A stretch of 64,000 nucleotides of DNA from Bos javanicus (lineage: Eukaryota; Chordata; Mammalia; Artiodactyla; Bovidae): positions 62,001-126,000 of the forward strand of contig NW_026893848.1 of the NCBI RefSeq assembly GCF_032452875.1, read 5' to 3'. A program made the position numbers and the translations under genes. Below the pieces are notes generated by a model. That model did not search any database. It saw only the letters and a list, made by a program, of their open reading frames with translations, and was not told where the DNA came from. This document shows positions 13,148 to 26,909 of this stretch, piece after piece; the stretch's first letter is position 1; each line of letters opens with the position of its first letter.

Positions 13148-14823
13148 CTGATCACGTGACTGATCATGCACTGATCACGTGACTGATCATGCACTGATCA
13201 CGTGGCTATCATGCACTGATCACCTGACTGCGCATGCACTGATCACGTGGATGATCATACACTGATCACGTGGCTGATCATGCACTGATCACGTGACTGA
13301 TCATGCACTGATCACGTGGCTATCATGCACTGCTCACATGACTGATCATGCACTGATCACGTAGCTATCATGCACTGATCACGTGGCTATCATGCACTGA
13401 TCACGTGGCTGATCATGCACTGATCACGAAGCTGATCATACACTGATCACGGGACTGTGCATGCACTGATCACGTGGCTGATCATGCACTGATCACGTGG
13501 CTGATCATGCAATGATCACCTGGCTATCATACACTGATCACGTGACTGATCATGCACTGATCACTGGCCTGATCATGCACTGATCACGTGGCTGATCATG
13601 CACTGATCAGGAAGCTGATCATACACTGATCACGTGACTCTGCCTGCTGTGTGGCTGATCATGCACTGATCACGTGGCTGATCATGCACTGATCACGTCG
13701 CTGATCATGCACTGATCACGTGCTGATCATGCACTGATCACGTGGCTGATCATGCACTGATCACGTGGCTGATCATGCACTGATCACGTGGCTGATCATA
13801 CACTGATCAAATTACTGATCATGCACTGATCACGTGCCTGATCATGCACTGATCACGAAGCTGACCATACACTGACTGTGCATGCACTGATCACGTGGCT
13901 GATCATGCACTGATCACGTGGCTGATCATGCACTGATCACGTGGCTGATCATGCACTGATCACGTGGCTGATCATGCACTGATCACGTGTCTGATCATGC
14001 ACTGATTTGAAGCTGATCATACACTGATCACGTGATTCATGCACTGATCACGTGGCTGATCATGCACTGATCAAGTGGCTGATCATGCACTGATCACGTG
14101 ACTGATCATGCACTGATCACGTGACTGATCATGCACTGATCACGTGGCTGATCATGCACTGATCACGTAGCTGATCATACACTGATCACGTGACTGTCAT
14201 GCACTGATCACTTGGCTGATCATGCACTGATCACGTGGCTGATCATGCACTGATCACATGGCTGATCATACACTGATCACGTGCCTGATCATGCACTGAT
14301 CACGTTGCTGATCATGCACTATTCACGTGGCTGATCATACACTGATCACGTGGCTGATCATGCACTGATCACGTGGCTGATCATGCACTGATCACGTGGC
14401 TGATCATGCACTGATCACGTGTCTATCATGCACTGATCACGTGAATGTGCATGAACTGATCACTTACCTGTTCATGCAGTGATTCCGTGGCTATCATGCA
14501 CTGATCACGTGGCTGATCATGCACTGATCACATGACTGATCATGCACTGATCACGTAGCTATCATGCACTGATCACATGACTGCGCATGTCATGATCATG
14601 TGACTGATCATGCACTGATCACGTGGCTATCATGCACTGATCACGTGGCTGATCATGCACTGATCATGTGACTGATCATGCACTGATCACGAAGCTATCA
14701 TGCACTGATCACATGACAGCTCATGCCATGATCACGTGACTGATCATGCACTGATCACGTGGCTATCATGCACTGATCATATGGCTAATCATACATTGAT
14801 CACCTAAATAATCATGCACTGAT

Positions 14824-14841
14824 CCCGGGGCGGTCTTGCAC
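14824..14841 (+). repeat. Landmark D, CCCGGGGCGGTCTTGCAC (first copy)
   Basis: A mutated monomer, unusually G+C-rich for the array. It recurs from 19568, 24749 (CCAGGGG), 28835, 36541, 37720, 41257, 42436, 45973, 47152, 50481, 51659, 55349 and 63334. The copies at 47152 and 50481 lack one G. Units 1 and 3 have near-canonical sequence at this place, so D is a derived state. Confidence 0.9.
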
Positions 14842-16010
14842 TGATCACGTGGCTGATCATGCACTGATCACTTAGCTATCATGCACTGATCACATGACTG
14901 CGCATGAACTGTTCACGTGGATATCATACACTGGACACGTGGCTGATCATGCACTGATCACGTGACTGATCATGCACTGATCTGGTGGCTATCATGCACT
15001 GATCACGTGATTGGTCATACACAGATCACGTGACTGATCATGCACTGATCACGTGACTGCACATGCACTGATCATGTAAATGTAGGCAATGATCACATGG
15101 CTATCATGCACTGATCACGTGGCTGATCATGCACTGATCATGAGACTGAGCATGCACTGATCACGTAGCTATCATGCACTGATCAATTGGCTATCATGCA
15201 CTGATCACGTGGCTGATCATGCACTGATCACGTGGCTGATCATGCACTGATCACGTTGCTTATCATGCACTGATCACGTGGCTATCATGCACTGATCACG
15301 TGGCTGATCATGCACTGATCACATGGCTGATCATACACTGATCACGTGGCTGATCATGCACTGATCACGTTCCTTATCATGCAATGATCAGGTTGCTATC
15401 ATGCACTGATCACATGGCTGATCATACACTGATCACGTGACTGCGCATGCACTGATCACATGACTGATCATGCACTGATCATGTGGCTGATCATGCACTG
15501 ATCAGCTGGCTATCATACACTGATCAGGTGACTGATCATGCACTGATCACGTGCCTGATCATGCACTGATCACGTGGCTGATCATGCACTGATCACGAAG
15601 CTGATCATACACTGATCACGTGACTGTCATGCACTGATCACGTGGCTGATCATGCACTGATCACGTGGCTGATCATGCACTGATCACATTGCCGATCATG
15701 CACTGATCACGTGACTGATCATGCACTGATCTGGTGCCTATCATGCACTGATCCCGTGGTTGATCATACACTGATCACATGACTGATCATGCACTGATCA
15801 CCTGGCTATCATGCACTGATCACGTAGCTGATCATGCACTGATCAAGTGATTGATCATGCACTGATCACGTGACTGATCATGCACTGATCACATGGCTAT
15901 CATGCACTGATCATGTGACTGCGCATGCACTGATCTCGAGGATGATCATACACTGATCACGTGGCTGATCAGGAACTGATCACATGACTGACCATGCAGT
16001 GATCACGTGT

Positions 16011-16029
16011 CTGAATATTGCTGATCATG
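16011..16029 (+). repeat. Landmark C, CTGAATATTGCTGATCATG
   Basis: Followed by TTATTGATCATGTGCTGATCAGG in units from 5 on (GTGATTG in unit 1). Copies start at 3992, 9565 (shortened), 16011, 20756, 25937, 30046, 56537 and 59162. It is absent from units 11-14. A related CTGAATGGTGCTGATC lies shortly before most M blocks, so C may come from the pre-M region. Confidence 0.88.
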
Positions 16030-17595
16030 TTATTGATCATGTGCTGATCAGGTGTGTATCATGCACTGATCACCTGACTGCGCATGCACTGACCATGTAA
16101 CTGTAGGCAATTATCACATGGCTATCATGCACTGATCACGTGGATGATCATGCACTGACCATGCACTGATCACGTAGCTATCATGCACTGATCACTTGGC
16201 TTTCATGCACTGATCACGTGGCTGATCATACACTGATCACGTGACTGCACATGCACTGATGACATGGCTGATCATACACTGATCACGTGGCTGATCATGC
16301 ACTGATCATGTGGTTGATCATGCACTGATCACGTTGCTGATCATGCACTGATCAGGTGGCTATCATGCACTGCTCACGAGGCTGATCATGCACTGATCAC
16401 ATGGCAATCATGCACTGATCACGTGTCTTATCATACACTGATCCTTGACTGATCATGCACTGATCACGTGCCTGATCATGCACTGATCACCTGGCTGATC
16501 ATGCACTGATCACGAAGCTGATCATACACTGATCACGTGACTGCATGCACTGATCATTTGGATGATCATGCACTGATCAAGGGGCTGATCATGCACTGAT
16601 CACGTGGCTGATCATACAATGATCACGTGACTGATCATGCACTGATCACGTGGCTGACCATGCACTGATCACGAAGCTGATCATACACTGATCACGTGAC
16701 TGTGCATGCACTGATCACGTGGCTGATCATGCACTGATCACGTGTTTGATCATGCACTGATCACGTGGCTGATCATACACTGTTCATGTGCCTGATCATG
16801 CACTAAATATGTTGCTGATCATGCACTGATCACGTAGCTGATCATACACTGATCACCTGGCTGATCATACACTGATCACCTGGCTGATCAGACACTGATC
16901 ACGTGGCTGATCATACTCTGATCACGAAGCTGATCATACACTGATCACGTGACTGCATGCACTGATCAATTGACTGCCCATGCACTGATCACGTGGATGA
17001 TCATGCACTGATCATGTGACTGATCATGCACTGATCAAATGGCTGATCAAGCACTGATCACATGACTGATCATGCACTGATCACGAAGCTGATCATACAC
17101 TGATCACGTGACTGTGCATGCACTGATCACTTGGCTGATCATGCACAGATCACATGGCTATCATGCACTGATCACTTGATTGTGCATGCAATAATCACGT
17201 GGATGATCATGCATTTATCACGTGGCTGATCATGCACTAATCACAAGGGTGATCATGAACTGATCACGTGACTTAGCATGCTGTGATCTCGTGTCTGAAT
17301 GGTGCTGATCATGTGACTAATCATGAACTGATCACGTGGCTATCATGCACTGATCACGTGGCTGATCATACACTGATCACGTGGCTATCATGCACTGATC
17401 ACTTGATTGTGCATGCAATAATCACGTGGATGATCATGCATGTATCACCTGGCTGATCATGCACTGATCACAAGGGTGATCATGAACTGATCACGTGACT
17501 TAGCATGCTGTGATCTCGGGTCTGAGTGGTGCTAATCATGTGACTAATCATGAACTGATCACGTGGCTCTCATGCACTGATCATGTGCCTCAGGA

Positions 17596-17828
17596 GGCAA
17601 TAACCAAAGAGCTGAGCAGGCACGAATCACGCAATCAGCAGGCAATAATCATGGACCTCAGCTGTGATGAATCATGCTGCTCAGCTGGCAATCATCAAGC
17701 AGCTGAATAGGCAGGAATCAGACGGCTCAGCTGGCCATTGTCAAGCAGATGAGCAGGCAGGAATCACGCAGCTCAGCTGGCAATTGTCAAGCAGCGGAGC
17801 AGACAGGAATAACGGAGCTCAGTAGGCC
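17596..17828 (+). repeat. M block 6
   Basis: 233 bp. It adds GCAGCGGAG (was GCAGATGAG) and GAATAACGG (was GAATCACGG) to the changes in copy 5. Both are steps toward the state seen in all later copies. Confidence 0.92.
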
Positions 17829-20800
17829 CTGATCACGTGACTGAGCACACACTGATCACGTGACTGATCATGAACTGATCACGAGGCTATCATGCACTGA
17901 TCACCTGACTGCGCATGCACTGATCATGTGGATGATCATACACTGATCACGTGGCTGATCATGCACTGATCACGTGACTGATCATGCACTGATCACGTGG
18001 CTATCATGCACTGCTCACATGACTGAGCATGCACTGATCACGTAGCTATCATGCATTGATCACTTGGCTATCATGCACTAATCACGTGGCTGATCATGCA
18101 CTGATCACGAAGCTGATCATACACTGATCACAGGACTGTGCATGCACTGATCACGTGGCTGATTATGCACTGATCACGTGGCTGATCATGCAATGATAAC
18201 CTGGCTATCATACACTGATCACGTGACTGATCATGCACTCTTCACTGGCCTGATCATGCACTGATCCCGTTTCTGATCATGCAATGATCAGGAAGCTGAT
18301 CATACACTGATCACGTGACTCTGCCTGCTGTGTGGCTGATCATGCACTGATCGCGTGGCTGATCATGCACTGATCACGTGGCTGTTCATGCACTGATCAC
18401 GTGGCTGACCATACACTTATCAAATTACTGATAATGCACTGATCACGTGCCTGATTATGCACTGATCACGTAGCTGACCATACACTGACTGTGCATGCAC
18501 TGATCACGTGGCTGATAATGCACTGATCACGTGGCTGATCATGCACTGATCACCTGGCTGATCATGCACTGATCACGTGGCTGTTCATGCACTGATCACG
18601 TGGCTGATCATACACTTATCAAATTACTGATAATGCACTGATCACGTGCCTGATTATGCACTGATCACGAAGCTGACCATACACTGACTGTGCATGCACT
18701 GATCACGTGGCTGATAATGCACTGATCACGTGTCTGATCATCCACTGATTTGAAGCTGATCATAGACTGATCACGTGATTCATGCACTGATCACGTGGCT
18801 GATCATGCACATATCAAGTGGCTGATCAAGCACTGATCACGTGACTGATCATTCACTGATCACGTGACTGATCATGCACTGATCACGTGGCTGATCATGC
18901 ACTAATCACGTAGCTGATCATATACTGATCACGTGACTGTGCATGCACTGATAACTTGGCTGATCATGCCCTGATCACGAGGCTGATCATGCACTGATCA
19001 CATGGCTGATCATACACTGATCACGTGCCTGATCATGCACTAATCACTTTGCTGAACATGCACTATTCACGTGGCTGATCATACACTGATCACGTGGCTG
19101 ATCATACTCTGATCACGTGGCTGATCATACACTGATCACGCGGCTGATCATGCACTGATCACGTGTCTATCATGCACTAATCACGTGAATGTGCATGAAC
19201 TGATCACTTACCTCTTCATGCAGTGATTCCGTGGCTATCATGCACTGATCACGTGGCTGATCATGCACTGATCACATGACTGATTAAGCACTGATCGCGT
19301 AGCTATAATGCACTGATCACATGAGTGCGCATGCCATGATCATGTGACTGATCATGCACTGATCACGTGGCTATCATGCACTGATAACGTGGCTGATCAT
19401 GCAGTGATCATGTGACTGATTATGCACTGATCGCGAAGCTATCATGCACTGATCACATGACAGCTCATGCCATGATCACGTGACTGATCATGCACTGATC
19501 ACGTGGCTATCATGCACTGATCATATGGCTAATCATACATTGATCACCTAAATAATCATGCACTCATCCCGGGGCGGTCTTGCACTGATCACGTGGCTGA
19601 TCAAGCACTGATAACTTAGCTATCATGCACTGATCACATGACTGCGCAAGAACTGTTCACGTGGATATCATACACTGGACACGTGGCAGATCATGCACTG
19701 ATCACGTGACTGATCATGCACTGATCTGGTGGCTATCATGCATTGATCACATGATTGGTCATACACAGATCACGTGACTGATCATGCACTGATCACGTGA
19801 CTGCACATGCACTGATCATGTAAATGTAGGCAATGATCACATGGCTATCATGCACTGATCACGTGGCTGATCATGCACTGATCATGAGACTGAGCATGCA
19901 CTGATCACGTAGCTATCATGCATTGATCAATTGGCTATCATGCACTGATCACGTGGCTGATCATACACTGATCACGTGGCTGATCATGCACTAATCACGT
20001 TGCTTATCATGCACTGATCAGGTGGCTATCATGCACTGATCACGTGGCTGATCATGCACTGCTCACATGGCTGATCGTACACTGATCACGTGGCTGATCA
20101 TGCACTAATCACGTTCCTTATCCTGCAATGATCAGGTTGCTATCATGCACTGATCACATGGCTGATCATACACTGATCACGTGACTGCGCATGCACTGAT
20201 CACATGACTGATCATGCACTGATCATGTGGCTGATCATGCACTGATAAGCTGGCTATCATACACTGATCAGGTGACTGATCATGCACTCTTCACGTGCCT
20301 GATCATGCACTGATCACGTGGCTGATCATGCACTGAATACGAAGCTGATCATATACTGATCACGTGACTGTGCATGCACTGATAACTTGGCTGGTCATGC
20401 ACTGATCCCGTGGCTGATCATGCACTAATCACATTGCCGATCATGCACTGATCACGTGACTGATCATGCACTGATCTGGTGCCTATCATGCATTGATCCC
20501 GTGGTTGATCATACACTGATCACATGACTGATCATGCACTGATCACCTGGCTATCATGCACTGATCACGTAGCTGATCATGCACTGATCAAGTGATTGAA
20601 CATGCACTGAAGACGTGACTGATCATGCACTAATCACATGGCTATCATGCACTGATCATGTGACTACGCATCCACTGATCTCGAGGATGATCGTACACTG
20701 ATCACGTGGCTGATCAGGAACTGATCACATGACTGACCATACAGTGATCACGTGTCTGAATATTGCTGATCATGTTATTGATCATGTGCTGATCAGGTGT

Positions 20801-21778
20801 GTATCATGCACTGATCACCTGACTGCGCATGCACTGACCATGTAACTGTAGGCAATTATCACATGGCTATCATGCAGTGATCACGTGGATGATCATGCAC
20901 TGACCATGCACTGATCACGTAGCTATCATGCATTGATCACTTGGCTGTCATGCACTGATCACGTGGCTGATCATACACTGATCACGTGACTGCACATGCA
21001 CTGATGACATGGCTGATCATACAGTGATCACGTGGCTGATCATGCACTGATCATGTGGTTGATCATGCACTAATCACGTTGCTGATCATGCACTGATCAG
21101 GTGGCTGATCATGCACTGCTTACGAGGCTGATCATGCACTGATCACATGGCAATCATGCACTGATCACGTGTCTTATCATACACTGATCCTTGACTGATC
21201 ATGCACTGATCACGTGCCTGATCATTCACTGATCACCTGGCTGATCATGCACTGATCACGAAGCTGATCATACACTGATCACGTGACTGCATGCACTGAT
21301 CATTTCGATGATCATGCATTGATCAAGTGGCTGATCATGCACTGATCACGTGGCTGATCCTACAATGATCACGTGACTGATCATGCACTGATCACGTGGC
21401 TGACCATGCACTGATCACGAAGCTGATCATACACTGATCACGTGACTGTGCATGCACTGATCACGTGGGTGATCATGCACTGATCACGTGTTTGATCATG
21501 CACTGATCACGTGGCTGATCATACACTGTTCATGTGCCTGATCATGCACTAAATATGTTGCGGATCATGCACTGATCACGTAGCTGATCATACACTGATC
21601 ACCTGGCTGATCATACTCTGATCACCTGGCTGATCAGACACTGATCACGTGGCTGATCATACTCTGAACACGAAGCTGATCATACACTGATCACGTGACT
21701 GCATGCACTGATCAATTGACTGCCCATGCACTGATCACGTGGATGATCATGCGCTGATCATGTGACTGATCATGCACT

Positions 21779-21785
21779 AAAAAAA
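21779..21785 (+). repeat. Landmark A7 run (first copy)
   Basis: CACTAAAAAAATGG stands where a canonical monomer has CACTGATCACGTGG. It recurs at 30909, 32454, 34067, 38783, 43499, 48214, 52722, 57988 and 60613. The distance to the next M start is 563 bp in every case but one (518 bp in unit 8). It is the only clear homopolymer run of this size that I saw. Confidence 0.93.
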
Positions 21786-22341
21786 TGGCTGATCAAGCCC
21801 TGATCACATGACTGATCATGCACTGTTCACGAAGCTGATCATACAATGATCACGTGACTGTGCATGCACTGATCACTTGGCTGATCATGCACAGATCACA
21901 TGGCTATCATGCACTGATCACTTGATTGTGCATGCAATAATCACGTGGATGATCATGCATTTATCACGTGGCTGATCATGCACTAATCACAAGGGTGATC
22001 ATGAACTGATCACGTGACTTAGCATGCTGTGATCTCGTGTCTGAATGGTGCTGATCATGTGACTAATCAAGAACTGATCACGTGGCTATCATGCACTGAT
22101 CACGTGGCTGATCATACACTGATCACGTGGCTATCATGCACTGATCACTTGATTGTGCATGCAATAATCACGTGGATGATCATGCATGTATCACCTGGCT
22201 GATCATGCACTGATCACAAGGGTGATCATGAACTGATCACGTGACTTAGCATGCTGTGATCTCGGGTCTGAGTGGTGCTAATCATGTGACTAATCATGAA
22301 CTGATCACGTGGCTCTCATGCACTGATGATGTGCCTCAGGA

Positions 22342-22574
22342 GGCAATAACCGAAGAGCTGAGCAGGCACGAATCACGCAATCAGCAGGCAATAATCATGG
22401 ACCTCAGCTGTGATGAATCATGCTGCTCAGCTGGCAATCATCAAGCAGCTGAATAGGCAGGAATCAGACGGCTCAGCTGGCCATTGTCAAGCAGATGAGC
22501 AGGCAGGAATCACGCAGATCAGCTGGCAATTGTCAAGCAGCGGAGCAGACAGGAAAAACGGAGCTCAGTAGGCC
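22342..22574 (+). repeat. M block 7
   Basis: 233 bp. It adds GAAAAACGG (was GAATAACGG) and the upstream change GATGATGTG (was GATCATGTG). It keeps CATGAACTG, lost from copy 8 on. Private change: CGCAGATCAGC near 22,515. Confidence 0.92.
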
Positions 22575-25500
22575 CTGATCACGTGACTGAGCACACACTG
22601 ATCACGTGACTGATAATGAACTGATCACGAGGCTATAATGCACTGATCACCTGACTGCGCATGCACTGATCATGTGGATGATCATACACTGATCACGTGG
22701 CTGATCACGCAATGATCACGTGACTGATCATGCACTGATCACGTGGCTATCATGCACTGCTCACATGACTGAGCATGCACTGATCACGTAGCTATCATGC
22801 ATTGATCACTTGGCTATCATGCACTAATCACGTGGCTGATCATGCACTGATCACGTAGCTGATCATACACTGATCACTGGACTGTGCATGCACTGATCAC
22901 GTGGCTGATTATGCACTGATCACGTGGCTGATCATGCAATGATAACCTGGCTATCATGCACTGATCACGTGACTGATCATGCACTCTTCACTGGCCTGAT
23001 CATGCACTGATCCCGTGTCTGATCATGCAATGATCAGGAAGCTGATCATACACTGATCACGTGACTCTGCCTGCTGTGTGGCTGATCATGCACTGATCGC
23101 GTGGCTGATCATACACTGATCACGTGGCTGTTCATGCACTGATCACGTGGCTGACCATACACTTATCAAATTACTGATAATGCACTGATCACGTGCCTGA
23201 TTATGCACTGATCACGAAGCTGACCATACACTGACTGTGCATGCACTGATCACGTGGCTGACAATGCACTGATCACGTGGCTGATCATGCACTGATCACC
23301 TGGCTGATCATACACTGATCACGTGGCTGTTCATGCACTGATCACGTGGCTGATCATACACTTATCAAATTACTGATCATGCACTGATCACGTGCCTGAT
23401 TATGCACTGATCACGAAGCTGACCATACACTGACTGTGCATGCACTGATCACGTGGCTGATAATGCACTGATCACATGGCTGATCATGCACTGATCACCT
23501 GGCTGATCATACACTGATCACGTGGCTGATCATGCACTGATCACGTGTCTGATCATCCACTGATTTGAAGCTGATCATAGACTGATCACGTGATTCATGC
23601 ACTGATCACGGGGCTGATCCTGCACATATCAAGTGGCTGATCAAGCACTGATCACGTGACTGATCATTCACTGATCACGTGACTGATCATGCACTGATCA
23701 CGTGGCTGATCATGCACTAATCACGTAGCTGATCATATACTGATCACGTGACTGTGCATGCACTGATAACTTGGCTGATCATGCCCTGATCACGAGGCTG
23801 ATCATGCACTGATCACATGGCTGATCATGCACTGATCACGTGCCTGATCATGCACTAATCACTTTGCGGAACATGCACTATTCACGTGGCTGATCATACA
23901 CTGATCACGTGGCTGACCATACTCTGATCACGTGGCTGATCATACACTGATCACGCGGCTGATCATGCACTGATCACGTGTCTATCATGCACTAATCACG
24001 TGAATGTGCATGAACTGATCACTTACCTCTTCATGCAGTGATTCCGTGGCTATCATGCACTGATCACGTGACTGATCATGCACTGATCACGTGGCTGATC
24101 ATGCACTAATCACGTAGCTGATCATATACTGATCACGTGACTGTGCATGCACTGATAACTTGGCTGATCATGCACTGATCACGAGGCTGATCATACACTG
24201 ATCACATGGCTGATCATACACTGATCACGTGCCTGATCATGCACTAATCACGTTGTGGAACATGCACTATTCACGTGGCTGATCATACACTGATCACGTG
24301 GCTGACCATACTCTGATCACGTGGCTGATCATACACTGATCACGGGGCTGATCATGCACTGATCACGTGTCTATCATGCACTAATCACGTGAATGCGCAT
24401 GAACTGATCACTTACCTGTTCATGCAGTGATTCCGTGGCTATCATGCACTGATCACATGACTGATTAAGCACTGCTCACGTAGCTATAATGCACTGATCA
24501 CATGACTGCGCATGCCATGATCATGTGACTGATCATGCACTGATCACGTGGCTATCATGCACTGATAACGTGGCTGATCATGCAGTGATCATGTGACTGA
24601 TTATGCACTGATCGCGAAGCTATCATGCACTGATCACATGACAGCTCATGCCATGATCGCGTGACTGATCATGCACTGATCACGTGGCTATCATGCACTG
24701 ATCATATGGCTAATCATACATTGATCACCTAAATAATCATGCACTCATCCAGGGGCGGTCTTGCACTGATCACGTGGCTGATCAGGCACTGATAACTTAG
24801 CTATCATGCACTGATCACATGACTGCGCTAGAACTGTTCACGTGGATATCATACACTGGACACGTGGCAGATCATGCACTGATCACGTGACTGATCATGC
24901 ACTGATCTGGTGGCTATCATGCATTGATCACATGATTGGTCATACACAGATCACGTGACTGATCATGCACTGATCACGTGACTGCACATGCACTGATCAT
25001 GTAAATGTAGGCAATGATCACATGGCTATCATGCACTGATCACGTGGCTGATCATGCACTGATCATGAGACTGAGCATGCACTGATCACGTAGCTATCAT
25101 GCATTGATCAATTGGCTATCATGCACTGATCACGTGGCTGATCATACACTGATCACGTGGCTGATCATGCACTAATCACGTTGCTTATCATGCACTGATC
25201 AGGTGGCTATCATGCACTGATCACGTGGCTGATCATGCACTGCTCACATGGCTGATCGTACACTGATCACGTGGCTGATCATGCACTAATCACGTTCCTT
25301 ATCCTGCAATGATCAGGTTGCTATCATGCACTGATCACATGGCTGATCATACACTGATCACGTGACTGCGCATGCACTGATCACATGACTGATCATGCAC
25401 TGATCATGTGGCTGATCATGCACTGATAAGCTGGCTATCATACACTGATCAGGTGACTGATCATGCACTCTTCACGTGCCTGATCATGCACTGATCACGT

Positions 25501-26676
25501 GGCTGATCATGCACTGAATACGAAGCTGATCATATACTGATCACGTGACTGTGCATGCACTGATAACTTGGCTGGTCATGCACTAATCCCGTGGCTGATC
25601 ATGCACTAATCACATTGCCGATCATGCACTGATCACGTGACTGATCATGCACTGATCTGGTGCCTATCATGCATTGATCCCGTGGTTGATCATACACTGA
25701 TCACATGACTGATCATGCACTGATCACCTGGCTATCATGCACTGATCACGTGGCTGATCATGCACTGATCAAGTGATTGAACATGCACTGAAGACGTGAC
25801 TGATCCTGCACTAATCACATGGCTATCATGCACTGATCATGTGACTACGCATCCACTGATCTCGAGGATGATCGTACACTGATCACGTGGCTGATCAGGA
25901 ACTGATCACATGACTGACCATACCGTGATCACTTGTCTGAATATTGCTGATCATGTTATTGATCATGTGCTGATCAGGTGTGTATCATGCACTGATCACC
26001 TGACTGCGCATGCACTGACCATGTAACTGTAGGCAATTATCACATGGCTATCATGCAGTGATCACGTGGATGATCATGCACTGACCATGCACTGATCACG
26101 TAGCTATCATGCATTGATCACTTGGCTGTCATGCACTGATCACGTGGCTGATCATACACTGATCACGTGACTGCACATGCACTGATGACATGGCTGATCA
26201 TACAGTGATCACGTGGCTGATCATGCACTGATCATGTGGTTGATCATGCACTAATCACGTTGCTGATCATGCACTGATCAGGTGGCTATCATGCACTGCT
26301 TACGAGGCTGATCATGCACTGATCACATGGCAATCATGCACTGATCACGTGTCTTAGCATGCTGTGATCTCGTGTCTGAATGGTGCTGATCATGTGACTA
26401 ATCAAGAACTGATCACGTGGCTATCATGCACTGATCACGTGGCTGATCATACACTGATCACGTGGCTATCATGCACTGATCACTTGATTGTGCATGCAAT
26501 AATCACGTGGATGATCATGCATGTATCACCTGGCTGATCATGCACTAATCACAAGGGTGATCATGAACTGATCACGTGACTTAGCATGCTGTGATCTCGG
26601 GTCTGAGTGGTGCTAATCATGTGACTAATCAAGAACTGATCACGTGGCTCTCATGCACTGATGATGTGCCTCAGGA
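22342..26676 (+). repeat. HOR unit 7 (4,335 bp, internally rearranged)
   Basis: M to B 725, B to D 1,682, D to C 1,188 and C to next M 740 bp. The long B-D interval holds the 199-bp duplication (23162 and 23361) and a 389-bp tandem duplication (TTACCTCTTC at 24023, TTACCTGTTC at 24412; CACTAATCACGTAGC also repeats at this offset). The short C-M interval comes from a join near 26,345 (GTGTCTTAGCATGC), which skips about 0.85 kb and removes A7. Confidence 0.87.
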
Positions 26677-26909
26677 GGCAATAACCAAAGAGCTGAGCAG
26701 GCACGAATCACGCAATCAGCAGGCAATAATCATGGACCTCAGCTGTGATGAATCATGCTGCTCAGCTGGCAATCATCAAGCAGCTGAATAGGCAGGAATC
26801 AGACGGCTCAGCTGGCCATTGTCAAGCAGATGAGCAGGCAGGAATCACGCAGCTCAGCTGGCAATTGTCAAGCAGCGGAACAGACAGGAAAAACGGAGCT
26901 CAGTAGGCC
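26677..26909 (+). repeat. M block 8
   Basis: 233 bp. It is the first copy with upstream CAAGAACTG (was CATGAACTG), kept in all later copies. Private change: GCGGAACAG near 26,876. Confidence 0.92.

Larger units (their letters stand above)
12915..17595 (+). repeat. HOR unit 5 (4,681 bp, transitional)
   Basis: M to B 725 bp (B 13640), B to D 1,184 bp (D from 14824), D to C 1,187 bp (C from 16011), C to next M 1,585 bp. It is the first unit with landmark D. At the later A7 site it reads ACTGATCAAATGGC (near 17,028-17,042), an intermediate between GATCACG and AAAAAAA. Confidence 0.88.
17596..22341 (+). repeat. HOR unit 6 (4,746 bp, full landmark set)
   Basis: M to B 725, B to D 1,247, D to C 1,188, C to A7 1,023 and A7 to next M 563 bp. 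It is the first unit with the A7 run (21779-21785). It carries a 199-bp tandem duplication between B and D, marked by CTTATCAAATTACTG at 18416 and 18615, shared with units 7 and 15 only. Confidence 0.9.

Noticed and set aside
14824..14841. CCCGGGGCGG as an Sp1 site or CpG island
   Set aside because: It is an isolated 10-bp cluster of substitutions in one monomer, copied with the HOR, without surrounding G+C enrichment or a gene.
22630..22650. TATAAT in GGCTATAATGCACTG as a promoter -10 box
   Set aside because: It is one deleted/substituted monomer variant (TATCATG to TATAATG), recurs with the HOR, and has no -35 element or gene downstream.
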